DNA of 18,938 nt from Methanobacteriota archaeon. Lineage in GTDB: Archaea; Thermoplasmatota; Poseidoniia; Poseidoniales; Poseidoniaceae. Where the stretch lies: positions 1 through 18,938 of the forward strand of contig JAACDL010000109.1 of NCBI GenBank assembly GCA_009936765.1. Direction: 5' to 3'. The position numbers and the translations under genes were made by a program. This document shows positions 6,612-14,687 of this stretch, one piece after another. The notes below the pieces were generated by a model. That model ran no database searches, was not told where the DNA came from, and saw only the letters and a program-made list of their open reading frames with translations. Numbering within the stretch: the stretch's first letter is position 1; each line of letters starts with the position of its first letter.

Positions 6612-9128
6612 ATGGGCAGAGAGCGCATGCTGGCGATACTTCTCGCTGGGCTACTTGCAGTGATGGCACCTAGTGCCTTTGCAGCAGACTCTGATGTTAG
6701 CCTGGAGGCTAGCATAGTTAATGCCCCAGACAAAGGGTGGTACGCTTCCGGAGAAAGTGTCGAAATCGTAGGAATGTTGTCCAACTCTGGAGATGCAACT
6801 AGCATACAAGTTGACCCTTCCTGTAATGAGGTCCTTCGAGTTTGGAGTAATGGCAATTTGATAGTTGATGGTACAGAGGCTTGTCTAGGTCAAAGCAGAG
6901 GATGGGATCTAGATGCTTCATCGACAACCGAGTCTGAGCCATTATTCTGGGACCTGAAAGACTCAAATGGATTATTTGTTCAATCCGGATATTACGACAT
7001 TGAATTGGTAATTGCTGGTGAAGAGTTGTCCTCAACTGTAAGTGTTCATGTCCAAACTCCTGTGTCAATACCAGATGGTCTGGAGTTGGAACTGATTGCC
7101 ACCGCTAGAGATGGAATTCACGCCCAAGCTTCTCCTTCCATAATTACAGCTCGTTTACACAATACCTTACCTGTCGAAATCAATTTGGATTTAGAAGGCT
7201 GCAAATTATCTTTTAATGCACAATTAGTTGGCAATTGTGGCCCTAGTGTGCTCAAAGGGCATCAAATTGTGACCGTCGCTCAGATTGCGGTTTCTATGAA
7301 TGCTGGGTTAAATGAATTCAGTATGGCTTTGGGCGATGGCGTGTTAATGACAAATCTAGTCATTGACGCAATTGAAGATGAAGATGAGGCTGACTGGACC
7401 GGAAACATAGACGAACTTGAGTTGTCTCTAGTTTTATCCAATGATAACTTATTCGAAGAGCTTGAAACGTTCGCACCTGAAATTTCTCTTACAAACACTG
7501 GCTTAGAAGACGTATCTCTCGATTTCACAAATACTTGCAGGGGAGAAACATGGGTCGTAAATTCTGCTGGAGAAGTGGTAATGGATACGCTTTCACTCAA
7601 AGAATGCACAGAATTGGATGTTCAGAATTTACTTACACCAAATAGCGAAAGAACATACCCTCAAGCAGAATGGTCTTTCATGGACATGGACGGGTGCCAT
7701 GTATCATCTGGTGATTTAACCGTAGTATTCGAAATACCCGAATTTGATTTGTTCAGTACAGATTCAATCAACCTGGACGGAGGAGAAAACTCGTATTGTC
7801 AAGATGAATCGATAGAAATTATTGCTGATATTAGTGCAAATCAAAACATATTGGTCTCACCTACAATCGTTAGCAGCGAAGATTTCGAAATAAATTGGTT
7901 CAAGATGTGCGGATTAGAAACTGCGCTTTTCGGTCCAAATGGAGAAATAGAGACCGTTTTCTCACAGTGTGATTACAATAACACTCTTTCCATGAGGTTT
8001 GATCAATACGAGTTGGATTCATTTAGCCTGCAATCTGTTGACCTCGAAGATGGAGACTATTATTTAGCATTCAGGACCATTACAGAACCCCAAATCAGAT
8101 CAACTCTTTCATTCACTTGGCCTTTGGTAGATGACCAAATCGAAACAGAGGAAGATGATGATGAAGTGGTAGAATTTACGCCAAGGGTTGTCGACGGATC
8201 TTGGTCTGCAACAACAAATGATTTGGGAGTTTGCTGGCTACTTAATTCACCAGATGAAGGGATAATTACTCTAGCGGGGTCGACCGACTCGCTTTCTTGG
8301 GCTCCAGAGGTTGGAGCAACGGGCCAATACCTAGTGACTGAATCAATTCCTTCTGCTGAATGTGCAGGGTTCGCAGCTGCCTCTTTCAAGGTTAATGAGG
8401 TGTATTCACAAGAAGTTCAGGTTGCGCCAGAAGACGAACAAGAAGAGGCTGCTATAATTCCAACAGAAGAAGTGCAGGAATCTGAAATAAGTCCAGTTGT
8501 AATCACTGTTGGCGCAGTAGTAGCCAGCGGAGGAATTCTATCGCTTCTAGTGGCGTTGATTGCAACGAATGAATCATGGAGGATTCCAACTACTAGCGCC
8601 GGACTTTGGCTTCTAGCATTAGTTGGAAGGACTAGTGAAACCAGTGACGGCAGATACCAAAGAGGCCGTTTAATGGGTTATTTAACAGCGAACCCGGGTT
8701 GTCATTTCCGCGCCTTAATGGCTGCATTGGAGATGTCAAATGGCCAAATTACTCATCACTTGAGAGTGCTTGAAGATGAGGAAAGTATCTGGAGAAGGCC
8801 GGATGGCAGATTAGTTAGGTTCTACCCATACACATCAAATTTACACCCAGGTATTGTTGAAGATGAACTGCCATTGCCTCCACTCTCCCCTGACCCAAAT
8901 AGTTTGCAGGGTAAGATCCTAAGGCTACTGGATGACGATGGTAACATGAAGAAATACCCTACTCAAGCAGAGCTTGCTCATCGGCTAGACCGTTCTCAGC
9001 AATTGGTCAGTCACCACCTCAGAACTTTGCAGAAGTTCGGCCTTGTTCAAAAACAGAAGATGGGTGTAAAGAATCGATACCGTCTGACCAGAGAAGCAGT
9101 GTTCCTACTCGACACTACTGAAGTCTGA
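6612..9128 (+). CDS. Membrane-anchored one-component regulator: exported Cys-pair domains, one TM, twin winged-helix
   Basis: An 838-residue protein that should span the membrane once. A signal peptide (MGRERMLAILLAGLLAVMAP, Ala-rich end near residue 25) leads into about 600 exported residues. These hold twelve cysteines in six apparent pairs (71/91, 197/209, 309/332, 362/396, 433/453, 541/584). The first segment resembles a BsuPI-type beta sandwich (LSNSGDATSIQVDP ... FVQSGYYDIELVI), and similar units seem to recur at about 290-375 and 425-490. After an acidic linker comes a membrane helix at about 629-651. The cytosolic part carries two winged-helix domains: about 684-745 (FRALMAALEMSNGQITHHLR) and about 763-830 (TQAELAHRLDRSQQLVSHHL). 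This plan suggests a transcription factor tethered to the membrane and driven by an extracellular signal; ligand and target are unknown. No clear Shine-Dalgarno is seen at the ATG. Confidence 0.85.
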   Translation: MGRERMLAILLAGLLAVMAPSAFAADSDVSLEASIVNAPDKGWYASGESVEIVGMLSNSGDATSIQVDPSCNEVLRVWSNGNLIVDGTEACLGQSRGWDLDASSTTESEPLFWDLKDSNGLFVQSGYYDIELVIAGEELSSTVSVHVQTPVSIPDGLELELIATARDGIHAQASPSIITARLHNTLPVEINLDLEGCKLSFNAQLVGNCGPSVLKGHQIVTVAQIAVSMNAGLNEFSMALGDGVLMTNLVIDAIEDEDEADWTGNIDELELSLVLSNDNLFEELETFAPEISLTNTGLEDVSLDFTNTCRGETWVVNSAGEVVMDTLSLKECTELDVQNLLTPNSERTYPQAEWSFMDMDGCHVSSGDLTVVFEIPEFDLFSTDSINLDGGENSYCQDESIEIIADISANQNILVSPTIVSSEDFEINWFKMCGLETALFGPNGEIETVFSQCDYNNTLSMRFDQYELDSFSLQSVDLEDGDYYLAFRTITEPQIRSTLSFTWPLVDDQIETEEDDDEVVEFTPRVVDGSWSATTNDLGVCWLLNSPDEGIITLAGSTDSLSWAPEVGATGQYLVTESIPSAECAGFAAASFKVNEVYSQEVQVAPEDEQEEAAIIPTEEVQESEISPVVITVGAVVASGGILSLLVALIATNESWRIPTTSAGLWLLALVGRTSETSDGRYQRGRLMGYLTANPGCHFRALMAALEMSNGQITHHLRVLEDEESIWRRPDGRLVRFYPYTSNLHPGIVEDELPLPPLSPDPNSLQGKILRLLDDDGNMKKYPTQAELAHRLDRSQQLVSHHLRTLQKFGLVQKQKMGVKNRYRLTREAVFLLDTTEV

Positions 9129-9169
9129 TTCTGTAGATGGATTCAAGACTATAGCGTGGTACGACAAAT

Positions 9170-9184
9170 CGCCCCGTAGGGGCG
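9170..9184 (+). other. Perfect hairpin upstream of LeuRS
   Basis: CGCCCC-GTA-GGGGCG forms a 6-bp all G/C stem with a 3-nt loop, ending 13 bases before the LeuRS ATG at 9198. No T tract follows, which argues against an ordinary terminator. It could be a 5' leader structure affecting LeuRS translation or the tail of the regulator mRNA. The function is not shown by the sequence. Confidence 0.5.
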
Positions 9185-9197
9185 CCAGGGTGTTTCA

Positions 9198-11414
9198 ATG
9201 TCGGATTATGTTCTACAAGATACTGAAGAGTCTTGGCAAAAGGCATGGGATGATTCTAAGATTTTCAATGCAGATTTTAAGGAAGGAAACCCTGTTTTCT
9301 ACTGCCTTGAAATGTACCCTTACCCGTCCGGTAAGATGCACATGGGCCACGTTAGGAATTATTCTATCGGTGATGCAGTCGCTCGGTACAAGCGACTAAT
9401 GGGATTCGATGTATTGTACCCCATGGGCTTTGATTCATTTGGAATGCCAGCGGAAAACGCGGCTATTGCAGAAGGTGGCCACCCTCACGATATTACTGAG
9501 AGAAATATGGCTTCTATCACTGAGCAGATTAAACGAATGGGATTCTCATATGACTGGAGAAGATTAGTCAAGAGTCACGATCCACAGTATTACAGATGGA
9601 ACCAATGGTTTTTCCTTAAATTCTTAGAAAATAAACTTGCATACCAGCAGTATGCGCCTGTTAATTGGTGTAACTCTTGTAACACCGTACTTGCCAATGA
9701 GCAAGTCAAAGCAGGGAGATGCTGGAGATGTAATGGCCCAGTAATCCAAAAAGAAATGAGTCAGTGGTTCCTTGACATTACGAAATACTCTCAAGAGTTA
9801 CTCGACGGTCTGGAAGATATCGAATTCCCTGAAAATGTGAAGGCTTTACAGCAAGATTGGATTGGTCGTTCAGAAGGTGCGGAGATTGAGTTCTCTGTGG
9901 AAAATCGTGATGATAAGATCAGAGTTTTTACAACTCGCCCAGACACACTCTTCGGAGTTACCTTTGTGACATTAGCTCCTGAGCATGATTTGGCTAGGGA
10001 GTTAGTAACTGGAACTGAATATCAAAAGGATTGGGAAATTCTTCATGATGAAATAATTGCGATGAGTGAGTTCGATAGAATCAAGAATATGGGCAAAAAG
10101 AAAGGCGTCCCTACTGGTTCTTACGCCATCCACCCCATAACTGGTGAAAGAGTACCGATTTGGATTGGTAACTTCGTCATCGCCTCATATGGGACAGGCG
10201 CTGTGATGGCTGTACCTGGTCATGACGAAAGGGACTTCGATTTCGCTAAAATGTACGATATACCAATCAAGCGTGTTCTAGTTATGTCAGAAGGAGCTGA
10301 TGCTTCGGAAGAACTCAAGTCTGCGGAGAGCGACTTGGGATGGATGGTTAATTCTGGAATCGATGGATTTGACGGACTCTATGGAGATGCTGCCAAGTCT
10401 GCTGTGTGCGAATACCTAGAGAATAATGGAAAAGGTACAGGCACAGTAAATTGGAAAATTCGCCCGTGGCTTATCAGTAGGCAGAGGTATTGGGGCACCC
10501 CAATACCAATTATTCACTGTGAGGCTTGTGGAGCGGTGCCTGTTCCTGAAGATCAATTGCCAGTAGAACTCCCTAGAGACGTTGTTTTTGATGGGAAGGG
10601 TAACCCCCTAGAATCAAGCGAAACCTTCTGCAATGTAGACTGCCCTAATTGTGGAATGCCTGCTAGAAGAGAAACGGATACAATGGATACTTTCGTTGAT
10701 TCTTCATGGTATTTCTTACGATACACCGACTCGATGCAAAACGACACCTGTTTCAATCCAGAGGTTGCAAATCATTGGATGAATGTTGACTTTTACTGCG
10801 GCGGTATTGAACATGCACAAATGCATCTAATCTATGCTAGGTTTTGGACTAAGGCCCTTCGAGACATTGGCTTGCATGACATAGATGAGCCATTCAATGA
10901 ATTATTGTGTCAAGGTATGGTGAACAAGTCGGCCCCTTGGTGCGATACTTGTGCAATAACGCTCAATGTATCGCACTCAGGCTGTAACTGCCCACATTGT
11001 GGCTCTGAGTTGAGTGAAAGAAGTGCGAAAATGAGTAAGAGCTTAGGAAACACTGTTTCTCCTGAAGATATGATTGAGAAGTATGGTGCTGATACCGTAA
11101 GATTGTTCATTCTATTCGCTGCAAATCCGACCGCAGGGATGGATTGGTCTGATTCTGCACTAGAGGCAAATTATCGCCAAATGGTACAGTTGTACGGCAT
11201 GCCAGAGAGTATACTCGCCTGGGATGGTGAAGCAAGCGGCATTGATTTGTGGATGCTGGCTCGTTTGAAACAGCGATGTGCTCAGTGGCAAGCTGCTATG
11301 GAATCGTATGATCTAAGAGGTGCTGTTGATGCAAGCCATTTTGATCTGGTCAAAGATTTGAATTGGTATCGAAGGCGTGGTGGCTCAAACTTGGAAGTTG
11401 GAAAAGATGTGTAG
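9198..11414 (+). CDS. leuS: Leucyl-tRNA synthetase, bacterial-like type, frame ends at an in-frame TAG
   Basis: Class I aminoacyl-tRNA synthetase that charges tRNA-Leu. This frame gives 738 residues: HMGH (HIGH motif) at 48-51, a four-Cys zinc knuckle (NWCNSC ... GRCWRC), the CP1 editing domain (TTRPDTLFGVT near 245, PGHDERD near 340), a second four-Cys segment before ETDTMDTFVDSSWYF, a third Cys-rich knuckle (PWCDTC ... CPHC) just before KMSKS at 611-615, then the start of the anticodon-binding helices. The catalytic core is bacterial in style, as in haloarchaea, not the usual archaeal type. The frame stops at TAG in the middle of the anticodon-binding domain, but the same frame goes on without another stop to 12014, giving about 938 residues, a normal LeuRS length. 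The ATG at 9198 has AGGGTG upstream. It lies 69 bp after the membrane regulator. Confidence 0.93.
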   Translation: MSDYVLQDTEESWQKAWDDSKIFNADFKEGNPVFYCLEMYPYPSGKMHMGHVRNYSIGDAVARYKRLMGFDVLYPMGFDSFGMPAENAAIAEGGHPHDITERNMASITEQIKRMGFSYDWRRLVKSHDPQYYRWNQWFFLKFLENKLAYQQYAPVNWCNSCNTVLANEQVKAGRCWRCNGPVIQKEMSQWFLDITKYSQELLDGLEDIEFPENVKALQQDWIGRSEGAEIEFSVENRDDKIRVFTTRPDTLFGVTFVTLAPEHDLARELVTGTEYQKDWEILHDEIIAMSEFDRIKNMGKKKGVPTGSYAIHPITGERVPIWIGNFVIASYGTGAVMAVPGHDERDFDFAKMYDIPIKRVLVMSEGADASEELKSAESDLGWMVNSGIDGFDGLYGDAAKSAVCEYLENNGKGTGTVNWKIRPWLISRQRYWGTPIPIIHCEACGAVPVPEDQLPVELPRDVVFDGKGNPLESSETFCNVDCPNCGMPARRETDTMDTFVDSSWYFLRYTDSMQNDTCFNPEVANHWMNVDFYCGGIEHAQMHLIYARFWTKALRDIGLHDIDEPFNELLCQGMVNKSAPWCDTCAITLNVSHSGCNCPHCGSELSERSAKMSKSLGNTVSPEDMIEKYGADTVRLFILFAANPTAGMDWSDSALEANYRQMVQLYGMPESILAWDGEASGIDLWMLARLKQRCAQWQAAMESYDLRGAVDASHFDLVKDLNWYRRRGGSNLEVGKDV
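11412..11414 (+). other. In-frame amber (TAG) codon inside the LeuRS reading frame
   Basis: Codon 739 of the LeuRS frame is TAG. It is preceded by GKDV and followed at once, in frame, by EVWTHMISVATPHLAEDWW, the usual continuation of the anticodon-binding domain. From memory of LeuRS alignments the position corresponds to a hydrophobic residue, often Leu, in a V-L-E-x-W helix; TTG to TAG or TGG to TAG would each be one base change. TAG is the ordinary stop of three other genes here (15159-15161, 16247-16249, and 16236-16238 on the minus strand), so general recoding is unlikely. Confidence 0.9.
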
Positions 11415-11429
11415 GAAGTTTGGACCCAC

Positions 11430-12014
11430 ATGATTTCCGTAGCAACTCCGCATTTAGCAGAAGATTGGTGGAAACTTCTCGGTAACGAAGATTTAGTTGC
11501 TGGAAGAGTATTCGAAACTCCAAGCCCATTAACGTCAGAGGAATTAGCAGCAATTGAGTCTGAGACGTACCTACGCTCCTTCTTAGAGCAGGCAAGAAAG
11601 GTTTCCAAGGTAGCGGTTAAACATCTAGGAGGAAACCCCCGATCCGCAACAATTCATATTTCTAGGCCATGGAAAAGAGAGTTGGCTAGAGCAGCGATTA
11701 CTCACATTGATTCTGGAGAGAACGTCAAATCATTTGTCAAGATTCTAACTAATCTGCCATTCGCTCAAGGCGAAATGCGCGGAGAAATTATCGGATTCTG
11801 GGGGAAGAGAATGTTGCCTCAAATCTTCAAATGGTCAGATGAAGAGAAAGCAATGATTTGCGGATCACTTGACGAAAGTACTGTCCTAAAAGAGGCTTCA
11901 ACTTTCATCTGTAGCGACCTCGGCCTCAACAGTATTGATGTCGAGGCTGGAGTCGATGATGTTGGCAGAAGTAGTTCCGCCATCCCCTTGGCCCCCTCGA
12001 TTGTCTACAGTTGA
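11430..12014 (+). CDS. leuS: Leucyl-tRNA synthetase C-terminal part, after the TAG
   Basis: This is the remainder of the LeuRS frame, not an independent family. It opens with the end of the anticodon-binding domain (VATPHLAEDWWKLLGNED). A C-terminal domain of the kind seen in archaeal and haloarchaeal LeuRS follows: YLRSFLEQARKV, SATIHISRPWKRELARAA, LKEASTFICSDLGL and a final AIPLAPSIVYS. The first ATG after the amber codon is at 11430. An AGGAAG sequence that overlaps the TAG lies 11 bases before it, so reinitiation to make a separate 194-residue subunit is conceivable but the site is weak. Five codons (11415-11429) lie between the TAG and this ATG and also fit the family. The last 117 bp overlap the 3' end of the minus-strand surface protein gene. 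Confidence 0.85.
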   Translation: MISVATPHLAEDWWKLLGNEDLVAGRVFETPSPLTSEELAAIESETYLRSFLEQARKVSKVAVKHLGGNPRSATIHISRPWKRELARAAITHIDSGENVKSFVKILTNLPFAQGEMRGEIIGFWGKRMLPQIFKWSDEEKAMICGSLDESTVLKEASTFICSDLGLNSIDVEAGVDDVGRSSSAIPLAPSIVYS

Positions 12015-14606
12015 TATAGCAACCACTTCTTTCTGAACCGGCCTAGGCGGGAGAGGCGGTTGTGGCCTGAATGTTACAACTAAGGCGATAACTACCAGAA
12101 CACCGGCTATTGTGAAAAATATCCAAGTTAGAGAAGATGATTCTGATTCTTCGTTCGCTTTCCCTTCTTCTTTGGTTTCCAATGTACAACCTGTTGACGA
12201 GACTCTTTCTCCGGCTGGTGTCGAAGGGCACAAATCGTTCAGATTGTGTATGCCATCATTATCATCATCGAGTTGAACTCCGGAGCAACCATTTGAATCA
12301 ATTTCCATGCCAAGAGGGGTATATCTGCAATCATCTGATGCGTCGTTAACGCCATCATTGTCGTCATCATCGTCTTCTGATGAATCGATGCAGCCATCTT
12401 GATCTAAATCCATTCCAACACCCGACTGCCCTACATATCCAAGTGGACAATTGTCTAATCCATCTTCAAAGCCATCGTTATCGTCATCTAAATCTTCTTC
12501 GAGGTCGTGGCAGCCATCATTATCGTGATCTAAACTGCCTGGCTCCAAAGAGTTCCAATTTATCTCACCTAAGGGGCAATCATCTGACAAATCTAAAATT
12601 GTGTCACCATCATCGTCCGCGTCACGGTCTTCATCTCTGCAGCCGTCTTGGTCATGATCGATTTCATGAACGCTAGTCCAGTCAAATGCATCGGTTGGAC
12701 AGTTGTCAAAGACATCTGAAATTCCGTCTCCATCTGTATCTGTTTCACATGCGTCACCAATTCCGTCTCCATCCAAATCTGATTGGTCGTCGCTGACATT
12801 AGGGCATTTGTCGAGTTGATCAACAAAACCATCCCCGTCGGTATCAACATCTTCGCAACCATCTTGGTTTTCGTCATTCTCGATTGTTGAGATCCATCCA
12901 ATTGATCCTTTTTGGCATTCGTCATAGAGATCCATTATTCCATCTTCATCGTCATCGAAGTCCTCTGATTCGTCCCTGCAGCCATCCGAATCATAATCTG
13001 TATTTGGTGCTGAGTTCCAACCGGTTTCGCCTGGAGTACAATCATCCCAATCATCTCCAACTCCATCGCCATCATCATCGTCATCACATTCATCTCCTAG
13101 AAGATCTGAATCTGTATCTTGTTGATCCGGGTTTGCAACTTTCGGGCAGTTGTCAGAGCCATCGGTTAATCCATCTGCATCTTGATCTCTAGCATAGAAC
13201 CATACGCCAATGTCGTTACCTCCAAGAGATTCGAGTGTGAAATCGCCCAAAGTAATTGGATTTTGGAATCCTAGCGTTGCAATTGGAGTATCATTATCTC
13301 CGAGAGCTATTGAATAAGATACTTCATCTCCTGAACCTCCGGCAGAAATAGCCCACACCCATTGATTTGAACTATCCATTTGTGCAATGAATACGTCCCT
13401 CTCGAATTCGCTTGAATCCTTGTCTAACAATTGATCGGTACCCAATGTGAAATCAGAACTATAGGTTCCTGACATAATTTTATTATCTCTTGAATCAATA
13501 ACAATCGAAACTAGATCTTCCCAACCACTTCCGCCTGAATTCGACACTTCTGTCCAATCACCATTTGAATTCAAAGTAGCATGGAACATGTCTCTCCATC
13601 CATTTGATGTGACATTAATCAAGTCGAAACTTACTGCGTCTTCGATTTGCCCGATGATATGTATCTCGCCTGTGCTATCAACTGCACAATCGTTAGCCCA
13701 ATCTTCGCCTGCCCCTCCGGCAAATGCGTTCCAAGTAAAATTACCTTGGCCATCTAGTTGTGCAACAAAGATATCCGCTTCCCCTGCTGACAAATGTTCT
13801 TCATTGAATTGTATGGATTCAACATAGGTCCCAGTTACATGTAAAAAGCCATCACTAGAATGGCACATCCCGCCAAACGGTTCAATGCTATTTACAGAGG
13901 TTATGCCGTTCATCCATGTCGGGTTGCCATTTTCGTCGTAATGGATGATTGCTAGGCTTGTTCCTTGAGAACCAAATAACATCAGTTCATCAACTTCTAG
14001 TAACCCTTTGTGGAATACCCCTACTGCAATCCCGCCGTTTGGGCCAATAGAAACGTCAAATGCAGTAAGATCATTCATGTTAGAGATTGACCGTACCCAT
14101 ACCGGAGTGATGAAATCACCACTGTAAGAGAAGCGACCTACGAATGCGTCTCCTTCACCTTCATCACTAGTTTTATTCAATCTAAATGTTGAGCCTGCGA
14201 ATTCTATTTCGCACGCTGCGCCTGCTGTTCCAAGACAGAAATGTCCTGCTAAAATTAAATCTCCAGAGGCGTGGAGTGCAATTGAATCGATTCCATCTGC
14301 CCCCGTACTCCCAAAGCCGTGGAAAGAGGTCCAATTTCCAGATTCATTCATTTTAGCAACAAACATATCTGCGTCTCCGGAAAGACCTGTGGCTTCAATT
14401 CCGTCATCACCAAAAAATGTCGCTGTGGTAAAACTACCCGCCACCACTATACTTCCATCGTCTAAAACGACATGGCCAGTAACCAATTCATCATCGAACC
14501 CACCGGCGGATTGTACCCAGCCTAAGGGGCCTTCTGACTCGCCATCAGCTGTTACAAATGGAAGGAAGAGTACTGAAATAACGGCCAGTACAAGTATTCG
14601 ACGCAT
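11898..14606 (-). CDS. Membrane-anchored surface protein: seven-bladed SBBP-like propeller plus Asp-rich repeats
   Basis: A 902-residue predicted surface protein. A signal peptide (MRRILVLAVISVLFLPFVTA) precedes seven blades at about 25-470. Each blade carries a W/F-x-x-SAGG-like strand (WVQSAGG, WNAFAGG, WAISAGG), a DxFVAxMxxxGxW strand and an IxxAGxF strand, as in SBBP-type propellers. Residues about 472-805 are calcium-type Asp-rich repeats with paired Cys (DNCPxxxxxxxDxDxDGxxD, DQDGCRDE). One membrane helix (about 826-847, WIFFTIAGVLVVIALVVTF) is followed by a short cytosolic tail that starts Pro-rich (RPQPPLPPRPVQ). The ATG at 14606 has GGTGATGGGGAG just upstream. The end of the gene lies on top of the LeuRS 3' end. 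Its role is unknown; the architecture parallels the 1151-residue protein at 2353-5808 although the propeller family differs. Confidence 0.85.
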   Translation of the reverse strand: MRRILVLAVISVLFLPFVTADGESEGPLGWVQSAGGFDDELVTGHVVLDDGSIVVAGSFTTATFFGDDGIEATGLSGDADMFVAKMNESGNWTSFHGFGSTGADGIDSIALHASGDLILAGHFCLGTAGAACEIEFAGSTFRLNKTSDEGEGDAFVGRFSYSGDFITPVWVRSISNMNDLTAFDVSIGPNGGIAVGVFHKGLLEVDELMLFGSQGTSLAIIHYDENGNPTWMNGITSVNSIEPFGGMCHSSDGFLHVTGTYVESIQFNEEHLSAGEADIFVAQLDGQGNFTWNAFAGGAGEDWANDCAVDSTGEIHIIGQIEDAVSFDLINVTSNGWRDMFHATLNSNGDWTEVSNSGGSGWEDLVSIVIDSRDNKIMSGTYSSDFTLGTDQLLDKDSSEFERDVFIAQMDSSNQWVWAISAGGSGDEVSYSIALGDNDTPIATLGFQNPITLGDFTLESLGGNDIGVWFYARDQDADGLTDGSDNCPKVANPDQQDTDSDLLGDECDDDDDGDGVGDDWDDCTPGETGWNSAPNTDYDSDGCRDESEDFDDDEDGIMDLYDECQKGSIGWISTIENDENQDGCEDVDTDGDGFVDQLDKCPNVSDDQSDLDGDGIGDACETDTDGDGISDVFDNCPTDAFDWTSVHEIDHDQDGCRDEDRDADDDGDTILDLSDDCPLGEINWNSLEPGSLDHDNDGCHDLEEDLDDDNDGFEDGLDNCPLGYVGQSGVGMDLDQDGCIDSSEDDDDDNDGVNDASDDCRYTPLGMEIDSNGCSGVQLDDDNDGIHNLNDLCPSTPAGERVSSTGCTLETKEEGKANEESESSSLTWIFFTIAGVLVVIALVVTFRPQPPLPPRPVQKEVVAISTVDNRGGQGDGGTTSANIIDSSLDINTVEAEVATDES
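12190..13192 (-). repeat. Coding Asp-rich (TSP3-like) repeat array
   Basis: The 3' third of the 902-residue surface protein gene encodes degenerate units that alternate DxDxDGxxD loops with paired cysteines (DNCP and DGCRDE types). The layout is closer to classical thrombospondin type 3 repeats than the QW-containing units of the other surface protein. As there, the periodic GAT-rich coding leaves long open antisense frames that should not be annotated. Confidence 0.8.
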
Positions 14607-14687
14607 AACTCCCCATCACCATCTCTCACTTGAAATGATGGCCTAATTGTCAGCAATAACAATGCTACATTACCATCTCGGACAGCC

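Noticed and set aside
11412..11414. TAG as a general pyrrolysine or reassigned sense codon
   Set aside because: TAG is the normal stop of the SRPBCC gene (15159-15161), the TPD nuclease gene (16247-16249) and the pantoate kinase gene (16236-16238, minus strand), so genome-wide recoding does not fit.
12380..13192. Plus-strand His/Leu/Arg-rich open frames opposite the second repeat array
   Set aside because: Antisense shadows of the repeat region in the 902-residue surface protein; no ribosome-binding site and no recognisable domain.
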